Both the position numbers and the translations under genes were made by a program. From Plantago elongata (taxonomy: Eukaryota > Streptophyta > Magnoliopsida > Lamiales > Plantaginaceae): a DNA stretch of 36,472 nt. The notes beneath the pieces were generated by a model. That model saw only the letters and a list, made by a program, of their open reading frames with translations. It ran no database searches and was not told the DNA's origin. The DNA is taken from assembly GCA_036897095.1 (NCBI GenBank), contig JAYMSP010001083.1, positions 1 through 36,472 on the forward strand, given 5' to 3'. Shown one piece after another: positions 1 to 10,417 of the stretch (position 1 is its first letter; each line of letters begins with the position of its first letter).

Positions 1-848
1 CCTCCACTACCATCTTCACGCTTTCGCAATTTTAATCATCCCCCACAAATCTTATACTACTATCTTCGGTGATTCTGTTTTATTACCAGTATTTATTATT
101 CTTCTACGTAAGAGTTACATTCAAACGGAAAGTTATTTTCGGAATAGAATAAACTGTAAACTGTTTTAATAGTTAAATAAGGACTAGTATCCGTCATCTT
201 CCGGAGTTAGGATCTGTCCAAATGTCCCTTCTCCAAACCTTCTCCGTACACACACTTTACAATCCACTTTGTCCCTTTCCGTTTATCCCAACCTGCAGTT
301 TCTTCACTGTCAAACTGGGCAGAGAAACTATCTGGGAGGAGGATAGGACTTAGGAGGAGGTCCAACAGGTATATGCAAATTTTGTTGTATTCACTTTATA
401 TGTTTGAGTTTGACTTAGACTCCTATATAAACTATGCAGTGTGTTCTTCACATGTAGTATTATTATGCGTGAAGTTGAAGGTATTACTTTTTTCTCCTAT
501 CATTCTCAAGAAAAATAAAAATTGAATCTTTGTGGTATGGATGGAACTGTTATAGAATGGTAGAGTACAGGGGATACAGTTGTTTGAAAATCAGTTTTAC
601 ATGACCTTTCCTTTATTGTCTCTTGCCCCCCTTTATAGTATTGATTCAAATGGGTGTGCTCTTTTTTAATCCTTGAGTGTCTATGTTGATCTACATGTGG
701 AAATGTCATGTGGATAGTACTTGTTGGATTGTCTATTCTACTGTGATCTGGATGTGGAAAATGTCATGATGCCAAGCAAGAACTAGTTAGTACTTGGTTC
801 ATTGTCAACACGTAGTGAGTGAGTGTGCTTATATAGCTTCAGTTGCAG
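1..848. other. Upstream flank, no gene recognised
   Basis: I see no convincing exon here. The first exon expected for the EXS gene (a start beginning Met-Phe-Gly-Gly and a first membrane segment) is not recognisable, so this stretch is either a long first intron or flanking DNA. A TATA-like string (ctatataaac) lies near 423-432 and an acceptor-like tract ending in tgcag lies at 844-848. The longest open frames are short and resemble nothing I know. Confidence 0.4.
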
Positions 849-873
849 GTTGGACAAATGGGATTAATTAGTC

Positions 874-3800
874 ATGGGGATGATCAGCATAAATCTGCGA
901 GACAACTTCTTTGTGTACGAGGCCTTTTTGTATTATAATCCGCTGCTGCTCATGGTATCTTTAGTACTCTGTAACACATTCATTTTATCCATTTTAAGTT
1001 TATGAGCTTCCGACTTCGAGCTGAGTCTCTTGTTTAAAACACTTGTTCGTTCATGCAGACCGTGATGGTTTGGCTTTGGGGGATAAACTTGTGGGTTTTT
1101 GCACAGTCCAATGCTGGATATGCTAAAATTTTCGGCATAGATCCAAGTGAGCAGCTCAGTCATACAGACATATGGAAGGTACAGTATGCAATTGTGTGAA
1201 AGTTTCCAAAAAAAAAATGTGGCAAGTGTGTGAGTGTGTGTGTGATGTCCTCTAATTGCTTACTGACTGTTGATGAAAAGACCGATGACATGTGTACTAA
1301 CTTGGGCATATATCAAGCCTTGTTTCAGCCTACGCATTATAATGTGTTTCTAAAATTAGAAATCTTGTTTTTTCTTGGGAGTTGTCTTCAGTTGTCTAAG
1401 ATACTATTGTCGGAGGTGCCTCTGCTTGTTCTGTGAAGCAATTATCCGCTTCTCAGTCATTAGTTTTCCAGAATCAAGGTGACATAATGTCTACAAACTA
1501 CCAGTAAAAGTTCCTGGTTCATTCTTCAGATGTCTGTAGTTCGGTGATGTAGTCATTGCACTTTCTACAGATGTTAATAAAACCAACTGGGGCAAGTGTA
1601 GAACGGATACATATTCTCTATATAGTAAAAATATTTCATATCAGTTCCATTTGATGTCTTTTAATCTTCACTGCTTTGTAGATAATGGTCTAATTGCAAT
1701 TGGATATCTCCATGATTCTATTCTTAGTGTCACTAGTATTATGCTCATAGTCCATTTAATGAACGTTTCAGTGTGCTGCCTGGATGACGATCGCTGTCAC
1801 AATTAGCACGATGTCGTATCTGTATCTCCATGCTCATGGAGAAGTCACTTTGGCTGCATTCCAACCAGTGTAATAGATGCTTCCTTCATCTCCTAGAAAT
1901 TATTAAATCTTTGTCAATTATTTGATATCATCATTGCTTATGCTCTAGACACATAAGATCGGCATTCAGAGATCTTCCATTATATTCTATCCACACTCGG
2001 ACCAAACTTTCAAATGTTATGAATGTATTGTTTGAATCCTTTAACTTCATGCTACTTGATCTGTGGATTCTTTTAATCAACACCTGTGCTTTGTTTCGGG
2101 CCATTATGTATCGGTTTCTTAGAATTATCCTTTATTACGATTTGTCAACAACATTGTGTTTCTTGTCTATCACAGGTAGTCTTATATGCTATGCTTGCTT
2201 TGACCCTGATAATTCCCTTGAACATTTTCTACTGGTCATCTCGCTGCTTTTTGATGAGGACTATATTCAGGATAGTCTTCCCACTACAGGCAAGTTCAAA
2301 TGTAACACTGCCTATGTGACACTTTTAATCGTATAAGCAACTGTTGTTCCATTTGTCGAATTCAATCATCTAAGGCCAGCATTTTAGGATGAATAAGTGT
2401 TATTAAGATTTAGTTAAATTTGGAAGTTTTTGTGGCACATCTCCATTTCATCTCTTAAGGACATATGCATTGTATTGGATTTGCTGTCCCACTTTCCCTC
2501 ATAGTCTGACAAGTTAGCTCTGGAATTAATATCAATTTCCTGAACTCCTGCCTTTCAAGAATAGTCATAATTCATGCTGTTGCTAAGGAGCTGTTCTTGT
2601 TTCTTGCATCGCTTTCGGTATTTCTAGAGTAAAAATGTTTATCTTCCTTCTAGGATAGGTAAGCATAGAAATCAAAGTTTGATAACATTATTGCACTACA
2701 CTTTCTGTCTCATGGAAATTTCTTACTCTCTAAACGCAGGCGATATCATTTGCTGACTTCTTTTTGGCAGATATATTCACTTCAATGTCAAAGGTATATA
2801 CTCATCTTATGATATGTTCTGTTTTACTTGTTGATAAATTTGTTCTAGTCCATGCTCGTGTTACTTGTGACCTATGCTGGTCCTCTTCTACCGTGTCCCT
2901 CATTCAATATTTAGTTAGCTCTCATCTCCTGATGGTCATCAATGTGGGTTGGAATAGTTATGCAAAATATGAGATGGTCTTTTCCCCAAGCAAATTAGCT
3001 GAAATTCCTCGGAAGAAAAATGGTCACATCTGGTCCAAAATGTACTTCTGATTGTAAAGTAGTCTTTTTGTAGTTCAGTAAGTTGCATTATCGTATATTT
3101 ACCTAATTCGGCTAGATCAGGTTATGTTAACTGATGTGGACCATATGTATAACAACAATTCATCTTCAGCTCAAAGTGGTCTTTTTGTAGTCCAGTAAGT
3201 TGCATTATCGTGTATTCACGGTTCATATTGGCTTGATCAGGTTATGTTAACCCGATGTGGACCATATATAGTTCTGAATCCTGATAATTTGTCTCCTCTT
3301 TAACTCTGCAATACAGGTTTTCTCGGATTTGGAGCGTTCAGTTTGTCGAATGGTCCATCGCCAGGTTTCCTATTACTATTAATATCCTAGCTAGTTTCTC
3401 CCAGTGGTTAACAGTGTCTGAATTATTGCAGTCTGGACGAACTTTCTTGTTTATATAATGAACATTTATGATTCATCTTCTTCTATCATGTGCATTTGGT
3501 AATTTGCCCCAAAATCTATACCAAACATTTCCTTCTGTTTCTGAGAAAACCTACTACTCACAGACTGCAAAAATTTCGTGGTTGGAGGCCGACTCTGTTT
3601 GTGGAAGTGACTCTCTCGCAGTACCTATAGTTCTTGCATTGCCTTACATCTTCCGTTTAGTTCAGTGCCTTCGTTACTACAAGGACACAAGACAAAAGGC
3701 TCCTCTCCTAAATGGTATGATAAATATTTTACAGAAATCTGGCATATGAACACAGTAATAAACATGTGTTCAGCTTTTTTTCCCCTCTGAAATATATATA

Positions 3801-4741
3801 TTCTCTGCCAAACACACCCTCATACTGTTCTTGCATAACTGGATACGGGTCTTGTTTCAGCCTTAAAGTATTCAACAGCAGTGCCAGTTATTGTCCTTTC
3901 AGCACTCAAGTTTCATGTTTATCCGGACCAATGGACGAGTATTTATTGGCGTTTGTGGATAGTCTCAAGTCTGTTGAATTCTTCTTACTCTTTCTACTGG
4001 GATGTTACCCAAGATTGGGACTTGAGGTAACATGCTGAAGAATTGGTTTATCCATAGCTGAGTTTCCAAATTTATTCCCACTCATTTAACTAATTTGACA
4101 TAATGATTCTGTGTTCTCTTCAGGAAATGATAATCTTTTCTTCTAAAACAACTTCCAATGGGGAATTACTGAAACTTTACCATCTCTTGTTTCCCATTTC
4201 TTGCAGTTGCTTTACTCAGATTTTCCTGTTCACGAAGCCACATTTCTTGTCCCGAATGATATATGGAAGGAGATGGGTATGTTACGTTTCGTGCCCCTTC
4301 CTGTGTCTGAGTTAAATGCATGACTTGTACCTTCTCTGATACAGGGATGTCTTTACTGGCCTAGAATGCAACCTACAGTCTCCTAAGCCATGAAATTATA
4401 TACTCCTTATCCAACAAATACATGACTACTACATTTTTTAAGTAGTGATTAATATTTTTTTTTGGATTGAGACGTGGCAGGTTTACTTTTGGGTGATTGG
4501 AAGCAACCTAATACTGCGGTTGACGTGGACATATAAGCTATCAGTGCATCTTCACGACGATTACCTGACAGTGTTTATTATAACTGCGCTTGAGATGTTC
4601 CGTCGCTTTCAGTGGGTTTTCTTTCGTGTGGAAAAAGAGTGGAATAAGACCATCGTAAATTCGAAGATTCACTTGCCCCTGATTGACGATGGGCCTAATG
4701 AGGAAGATAAGTTACTTGGTGCTGATGTTATGAATGTGTAG
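874..4741 (+). CDS. EXS (ERD1/XPR1/SYG1) family protein, 5' end uncertain
   Basis: Exons read by frame continuity and splice sites: ?-954, 1059-1178, 1772-1867, 2176-2289, 2740-2793, 3317-3364, 3564-3714, 3861-4026, 4207-4276 and 4481-4741 (stop TAG). From 1059 on this gives 359 residues; starting at the ATG at 874 adds 27, for 386. The product is a multi-pass membrane protein with an EXS domain, like the Arabidopsis At5g35730 group, which lacks the N-terminal SPX phosphate sensor. Landmarks are EAFLYYNPLLLM at the end of the first exon, VWLWGINLWVF, FADFFLADIFTSMSKV, DLERSVCRMVHRQ, YSFYWDVTQDWDL, VYFWVIGSNLILR and the family signature FRRFQWVFFRVEKEWNK. The EXS domain of yeast and animal relatives is tied to membrane traffic or phosphate export; the role of the plant SPX-less form is not established. 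The frame reads into TAA at 865-867 just upstream of the first landmark, so the true start is unsure. Confidence 0.85.
2290..2739 (+). other. GC-AG intron of the EXS gene
   Basis: The upstream exon must end at the CAG (Gln) codon at 2287-2289, because the next exon opens with Ala-Ile-Ser-Phe-Ala-Asp in phase 0 and the FPLQ-AISFADFF junction is conserved in the family. The intron therefore starts GCAAGT and ends GCAG. The only nearby GT would add bases and break the frame. The donor context AG/GCAAGT is the usual one for this minor splice class. Confidence 0.75.
3056..3268 (+). repeat. Tandem duplication of about 117 bp in an EXS intron
   Basis: Two diverged copies start at 3056 and 3173. Both contain tctttttgtag, cagtaagttgcattatcg and gatcaggttatgttaa, and end in gatgtggaccatat. 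They lie wholly within the intron between exons 2740-2793 and 3317-3364, and nothing indicates coding content. Confidence 0.8.
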
Positions 4742-5009
4742 ATACTCCTGAACATAAAGTTAAAAGATGACAAATCGAGCTCCTAAACAAAAAGCTAACT
4801 CGGAAACTTACTACTTTGAGGTTAACTGTATACTACTACTAGTTAGTTATGATAGATACACATTTCTTATTAGGAAAGGTTGTTAGTGCCAGTTTGGTAA
4901 CTGATCTCCTTCCTATTCTCTTTGTTGTTTTCCTCCTCATATAAAGAAAATGATCTGTTGTTTGTACTCGTTTTTCAATGTAATCGTTTGACAAGAATGG
5001 AAAATGATC

Positions 5010-5015
5010 AATAAA
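5010..5015 (+). terminator. Poly(A) signal of the EXS gene
   Basis: AATAAA lies about 270 nt after the TAG stop, followed by T-rich and GT-containing sequence. This is a normal place for a plant 3' end. The 3' UTR would run from 4742 to roughly 5035. Confidence 0.5.
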
Positions 5016-6715
5016 CCCAATGTAATCAATCTTTCTGGTATTCAAGGCAATTTTTTATGTTCTTCCGATAAAAAAGACTCTCTTCTCTGTTTTATTTCGT
5101 ACATTACGAATTTCCATTGATGATTGGTGTCTATAACGATTGATCTTCTTGTGCTTTTGCAATCTGCAGTTAATTCTTTTGCTTTCCCTGTTTGTTCTCT
5201 ATGCATATGTCGAAAATGGTATAAAACTGTATTAATTGCCTCTCTAGTTTTCTGTCGAATCAAGTCACCTGTTGTATTTCTTCCCCTGCTGATGTGAATG
5301 TAGATAGTGCTACCTTCGAGAATGTTACTGTTCTGGGATGGGCTCATGTAGATTTCAGTTGAGAAGTGTACTAAGAAGTTTGCTGTGTTGTTACTTGGTA
5401 AGTTCGGAGTTTTTTCCATTTGTAAACGAAGGTGGGATATCCAGTTAGTTTTAGTAGGTCTGAATGAATTCTATGCTTGTGCGAGGAGCCGGTTACTACT
5501 TGCTTCTAGTTTTCTTGCTGCACTTTAACACTGTTGATTGCGGTAAATTATTACCTAAACTGGATCCATGAATTGATTTTCTGAAAATACCTCAAGTATA
5601 GGTGTGATGGGCTTTAAGGTAGTCTTCTTTTGTTGAATAGGGAAGGAACATTCTATCGGATTATATCATTGCACACCGTGTCCACAAGGCAAATGGATGA
5701 CCAGCTAACAGCTGCACATAACCAAGTGGGAACGACATGCGATCTACTGATAAATTACACGTGTTTGTGTATAATGATTGCATTTGCTATAACCCCTAGC
5801 ATAGAAGGGATCGAATAAACACGATTTCTCAATAAAATGATAGGGAGATCACCAACATATGACCTAAAATTGTTACTGGAATTCTGTGAAGATTGGTAGC
5901 CAGCAATCAATTATTGATATTGATGAATTGGTGAAATCAGTCTTTTTTGGGAATAAGCATGATTTACATGAATGCAAGCTTTAAAAGACAGCAACACGAG
6001 CAAGTGAGTAGCTGTACATCTTCATCAAATTAAGAGCTGGGCTGCCTGTCTTTTCTTTGAGGGTCAACTTCATACATCTAGTTGAGTTAGTACACTTATC
6101 ACTTCTATTATTGTTCAATGTACCTTAATGTTGTCCTACAAATGCAAATGAAATTCTCCCCAAAAATATCATACTTCTATGTAAATAAGAAAAATCGACT
6201 TCATTGATCATTGTAGCTGGTCGGCCACCCAGTATTTAAGAAACCGTACAAGCTGTAATATATGGAACTATTACATCATGAAGTAATAATGTAATGTTCA
6301 AATTATACATCGGAAAGTTATATGTGAATTTGATACCGAAAGTATTTTGTAGTACAACACATATAATTATAATTGTGCATGCATCTTTAACCTAATTTGA
6401 TTAAATATGGTGATTCTGTTGGAAGATGGAAACAAATGAGCTGCCCAAAATGAATGGTGGTTTTCCACATGACCCTTGATCATGGACACAAACCTAGAAA
6501 TAGGCATGTGTGTTGGGACCCTTATGCAATGTCCAAGTCTATATGTAGATCTATGATAGTATAGTAGTAATCTTTACTGAATTTTGTGATTCTGAATTAG
6601 GGGGAGGATATGCATGATTTTATGTTATTCGTTAGTCTCTATATTTATTAAGTAGAACTTTCACATTAAGTATATATATTGAAAATACAAACTACATTTT
6701 GCTCCTTGGTTTACA

Positions 6716-6759
6716 AGTTTTTGCTCTATTTTGATGGAGTTTTTGCTCTATTTTGATGT
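6716..6759 (+). repeat. 22-bp perfect tandem duplication
   Basis: The unit agtttttgctctattttgat plus gg/gt occurs twice back to back, differing only at the last base. It lies in non-coding DNA and is probably replication slippage. Confidence 0.85.
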
Positions 6760-6789
6760 TGGCTATTGTTTCCATTTGATTGCTTCTGT

Positions 6790-7075
6790 TGTTGGAGTAT
6801 AATATAAATGACTAAATTCAACAATTATTTACAAGTTCAGACTTTTAGATGAGATGGAATTTTATTATGATATTAGAGCATCTAGCTTACGCCCAACTGA
6901 GTTTAAATCTCTATGAAGACAATCTTCGTCCTATAGTAAATTTCCACTCAAATGACCTCTCAAAAGAGGTTGATTATGACCACGAGTACGGGAAGTGTTA
7001 GAGTATGATATATATGACTAAATTCAACAATTATCTACAAGTTTGAACTTTTAAATGAGATGTAATTCTATCATC
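6790..7075 (+). mobile_element. Retroelement-like direct repeats, about 80 bp each
   Basis: Copy 1 starts at 6790 and copy 2 at 6996. Both begin TGTTRGAGTATRATATAWATG and continue through gactaaattcaacaattat and a tagatgagat/aaatgagat block. The TGTTGGAGTAT opening resembles the 5' end of many plant copia LTRs, and the sequence between the copies has no coding potential. It could be an LTR end duplicated by rearrangement, or a TRIM-type fragment. The second copy has no clear 3' border. Confidence 0.45.
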
Positions 7076-7919
7076 CACCTCTTTTGAGTTTGCATGTGAT
7101 TTAGCTCAAATTTTCCAAGCTACACGTTCACATTTACTCATGATAAAAGCATCGTCAATAGCTATTTTTTTAACATTTTACATAATAATTCAATCGGGGT
7201 TAATTATGTTGACTAAGAATAGAAGAATCACACGCTTTTACTGCGTTTGGAACACATGGCTAATTAATATATTCTGTGTTTAAGTACCTTAGCCTCCTCA
7301 ATATTATCATCTACAAATTTAATATGTATAGATAGATTTTCCAACTCTCTACGAATTCAAAATTTCAAATATAATAAATAAAGTTGATAAATAATAATCT
7401 TATATCAACACACACAGGTCAGTTGAAAGGCAAACTTTGCAAGAATTTCCATGGACTTTTATTGATTATGATCGATGCATAGCTTGCTTAAGACTACTCG
7501 AGAATTTTAGTTGAGAAAAAAGCCATGTTTTAGTCGCTCTTGTTAAGAAAGTTCTGCTATACTGCACCTTAATTAAGTGAGGTCAATTAAACTCAAATTT
7601 TAACGTATCCATAACAGTGGCTTGAGAGTTGTCAAAAAACGCTCGGAGTAGGAAGGAATGATTAATGGTTGTTTCAACTTTCAACTATTATATTATCCAA
7701 TGGTCCTCTGACTCACAGTGTATGTAGGTATGAGTTTTCTTTGTGTACTAGTTACACTTTAAAATTTGATGTCCAGTGTATGTAGTACACCGTAGTTGTA
7801 TATTAATTATACTGGATATATAACTCACACTTCAAATTCTAATCGAACCCGACTTCTATTAGTGCTAATATACTTTTTACATTTATTCGACTAACATAAT
7901 AAATTTCATAGTAATATAT

Positions 7920-8520
7920 GTGTATTATGTGCAGAAACCGAAACATAAAAAGTTTCGATATTCTAAATAAGGGACAAGTCGAAGAACATTATAAGTGAAA
8001 GATCGAAGATTTAAGAAGAGTTTGTAAGAGAAGACAAAGATTGACAAAAATCATATCACAAGTCAATGTAGGATTGTGCCCATATGAAGTCGGCTTGAAG
8101 AATATATATAAAGAGCATCTACATTGAAGATAAAACTATATGTTTCAAGTAAGTCATTCCTATAGCATAGTCGTGAGTTGTTGCACGTATTTTGTCATCA
8201 ACCATTTTTAAGTTTTATCTAGTTGCCAGTCCAGAGATTAATAGCTAGATTAGTACGGTCCATCCCTCACATATTTTTGGTTGTTTTTCATATAGTGTTT
8301 ACTTTTTGCAGGCTCGGTGGGTTATCAACATAGATAACCTGCTAGAAACTTATATCTTGGTTCAGTTTATTTCCGCTGTCTTTTTGATTTATATAAGTTT
8401 CTATTAAAGACATATGATGTACCGAATATACTCTTCACAGTTTACTGATTAAGAGTGTAGTCATTATACATAGTTGAGTCTTGGTAGTTGTCAAAGCATT
8501 GAATCCCGGTCTTTATACTA
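7920..8520 (+). mobile_element. Possible LTR-like or leader-like fragment, unclassified
   Basis: A purine-rich A/G stretch (about 7975-8050) is followed by a TATA-like string aatatatataaagagc near 8101-8116, then a T-rich segment ending in tttttgcaggctcggtggg near 8320. That order (purine-rich U3, TATA box, leader) resembles a retroelement LTR or a pararetrovirus-type leader. No reverse transcriptase, gag or primer-binding site was found, and no terminal repeat pair was located, so this is a hint only. Confidence 0.25.
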
Positions 8521-8557
8521 TTTCAGTGTATATTACACTAGCTAGTTTACTACCAAA

Positions 8558-8621
8558 TTAAATTATGAGTAACCCGATACATAAAACGATTAAATTATGA
8601 GTAACCCGATACACAAAACGA
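8558..8621 (+). repeat. 32-bp tandem duplication
   Basis: Two adjacent copies of a unit containing aaattatgagtaacccgata differ at a single base (cataaaacg versus cacaaaacg). It is non-coding. Confidence 0.85.
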
Positions 8622-9922
8622 TTTATTATATTTTAAGTTCTATTAGATAAGAAATTTTTATATTTTTAACTAGGTTTTATTGATTTTAACCTATACCAAG
8701 CATACACGAAGTAGTCACTTTACATTTCTCAAAGTTGGAGTCGCACATACAACTTTCTCTTTTCGTTGGGAGCTTTTATGTTACCTGTTCAAAATTCAGT
8801 CCTAAATTTGACCAACACAGTACCATATTAAAAGTACCTCGTAACCATCTGTGATTTACGGTTGAAGTTAATCATCACAAGTATTTTTCGGTTCACTGAA
8901 ATGCTATAAAAATGGAGCAGGCATAAATAAATACTACTATTCCTAATAATATAATGGTCCCCTTCTTTTTTTACCACCTGAAAAGACCTTACTTCACACT
9001 GATAATTCACACATTTTACACCAACTCTCGATGCATCCAATTTTTCCTCTGTAAAGGCCACCGGTTTTTATTTCATAAAGGTCTGAACATTCGATGTGAT
9101 TAGGACCATGCACAAGCAGTTTTTACTACTACCATGTCGAAAAAGAAATCAATATATTCCAATGCGAAACGTATTTTAAGATAATGGTTGTTATGTTAGC
9201 GACAAAAAATAATATGTCGAAGTCTCCGAATGCCAACAATAAAGATTAAGACATCTTCACTTCAAATAGAGTTTATAGGTAGAAATTATCGAACATAAAA
9301 CATAACACGTGTTTGTATATACTACAATTTCTATGAATGAATTTGTGAACACTAAGTATTAAGTTAAACATTGATGACTTATGAAAATGATTGAGGCCAA
9401 ACACATAGAATTTTCGACATCATTCTTCGAGCATAAATTAATCAGACTCTTAGAAAATTCATATAATTGTCTTAATATGTTTCCATGACATACTAAAATA
9501 GAAAAGATAATTTTAATTGTGTGTTAGATAGATGTTGACATACTAACGAGATTTATCATAATACCATCCAAGTTCAAGGTACTTGTAGTTATCCATCGAA
9601 TCCATCAATTCCTATCGTTACGGTATAATCGGAAATGGTATAAATCAATATCGATCTATTTAAACATAGAAATTAATAAAAATGTAAGACCGAAATGAGT
9701 TCTCCATAGAAAAAGAAAGAATCTAGCAGGGCATCTCAATCTTTTCCTCTTGGATTTTATCCATTCATTCACTCCTCCTAACTTGGCATCTACTCTTGTT
9801 TCACTGTCCTGTCCCACTGTAACTTTATTCCCAGGTCCCTTGAAAGAAGCAAATTCAGCAAGAAGAAAAAGGAAAAGAAAGAATTTTTAAACTTTATTCT
9901 CCATTGCCATTTCTAGTACTCA

Positions 9923-9932
9923 ATATATATAG
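9923..9932 (+). promoter_or_regulatory. Candidate TATA box for the DeSI gene
   Basis: The AT tract (atatatatag) lies about 500 nt upstream of the donor that ends the leader exon, next to AG-rich and CT-rich tracts typical of plant 5' UTRs. The start site would fall around 9955-9970, but other AT tracts exist. Confidence 0.3.
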
Positions 9933-10272
9933 ATTAAAATTGATTGAGCGATACAACATACAAGTGTGTGAGTATTGTATTGTAACTTCCAAAACTCACA
10001 TTTCTTTCTTGGATTCTTTAACTTTTTCTTCTTTATCCTGTTCAGCAATAGGTTAGATTGAGCCAAACCCACAATAATATAGTTCCAGTACTAGTAGGCT
10101 CTATTTGCTGAAACAGGTTTTGTATTGTATTGTTTTGTTTTACTGTGTGTGATTACTGATTACAGATTCAAAAGAATTCTATTTGCACTTCAACTGTTTG
10201 TTATATTTACTCACTGAGTTTTGTCAGAAACAAACCAATGTTTGCGGTGTGTAATTAGCCCATCACCAGGTG

Positions 10273-10321
10273 CTCTCTTTCTCTCTCTTATTCTTCCTCC
10301 TCCTCCTCTCTCTCTCTCTCT
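10273..10321 (+). repeat. CT-rich microsatellite in the DeSI leader exon
   Basis: A pyrimidine run of CTCTCT and CCTCCT units lies just upstream of the leader-exon donor. Such tracts are common in plant 5' UTRs near the transcription start. The open frames crossing it on both strands are low-complexity artefacts. Confidence 0.7.
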
Positions 10322-10417
10322 AGAAACACAATTCTTTAGGCTTTGTCTAGAATTAGAAGGGTGGTTGCTTGAGAATGTTCTGAGGAAGCTCAAAGCTGGA
10401 ATCTTTGGCTTCCACCA

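Larger units (their letters stand above)
5040..9900. other. Intergenic region, no intact gene
   Basis: AT-rich sequence in which all open frames are short, lack recognisable domains and have no splice-consistent extensions. It holds a 22-bp tandem repeat (6716-6759), a pair of direct repeats (6790-7075), an LTR-like stretch (about 7920-8520) and a 32-bp tandem repeat (8558-8621), listed separately. From about 9700 the sequence becomes promoter-like for the downstream DeSI gene. Confidence 0.6.

Noticed and set aside
2019-2336. 105-codon open frame covering an EXS exon
   Set aside because: It is out of frame with the conserved reading; the true exon is 2176-2289.
5042-5419. 125-codon minus-strand open frame after the EXS gene
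   Set aside because: No recognisable domain, overlaps the probable EXS 3' end, and composition looks random.
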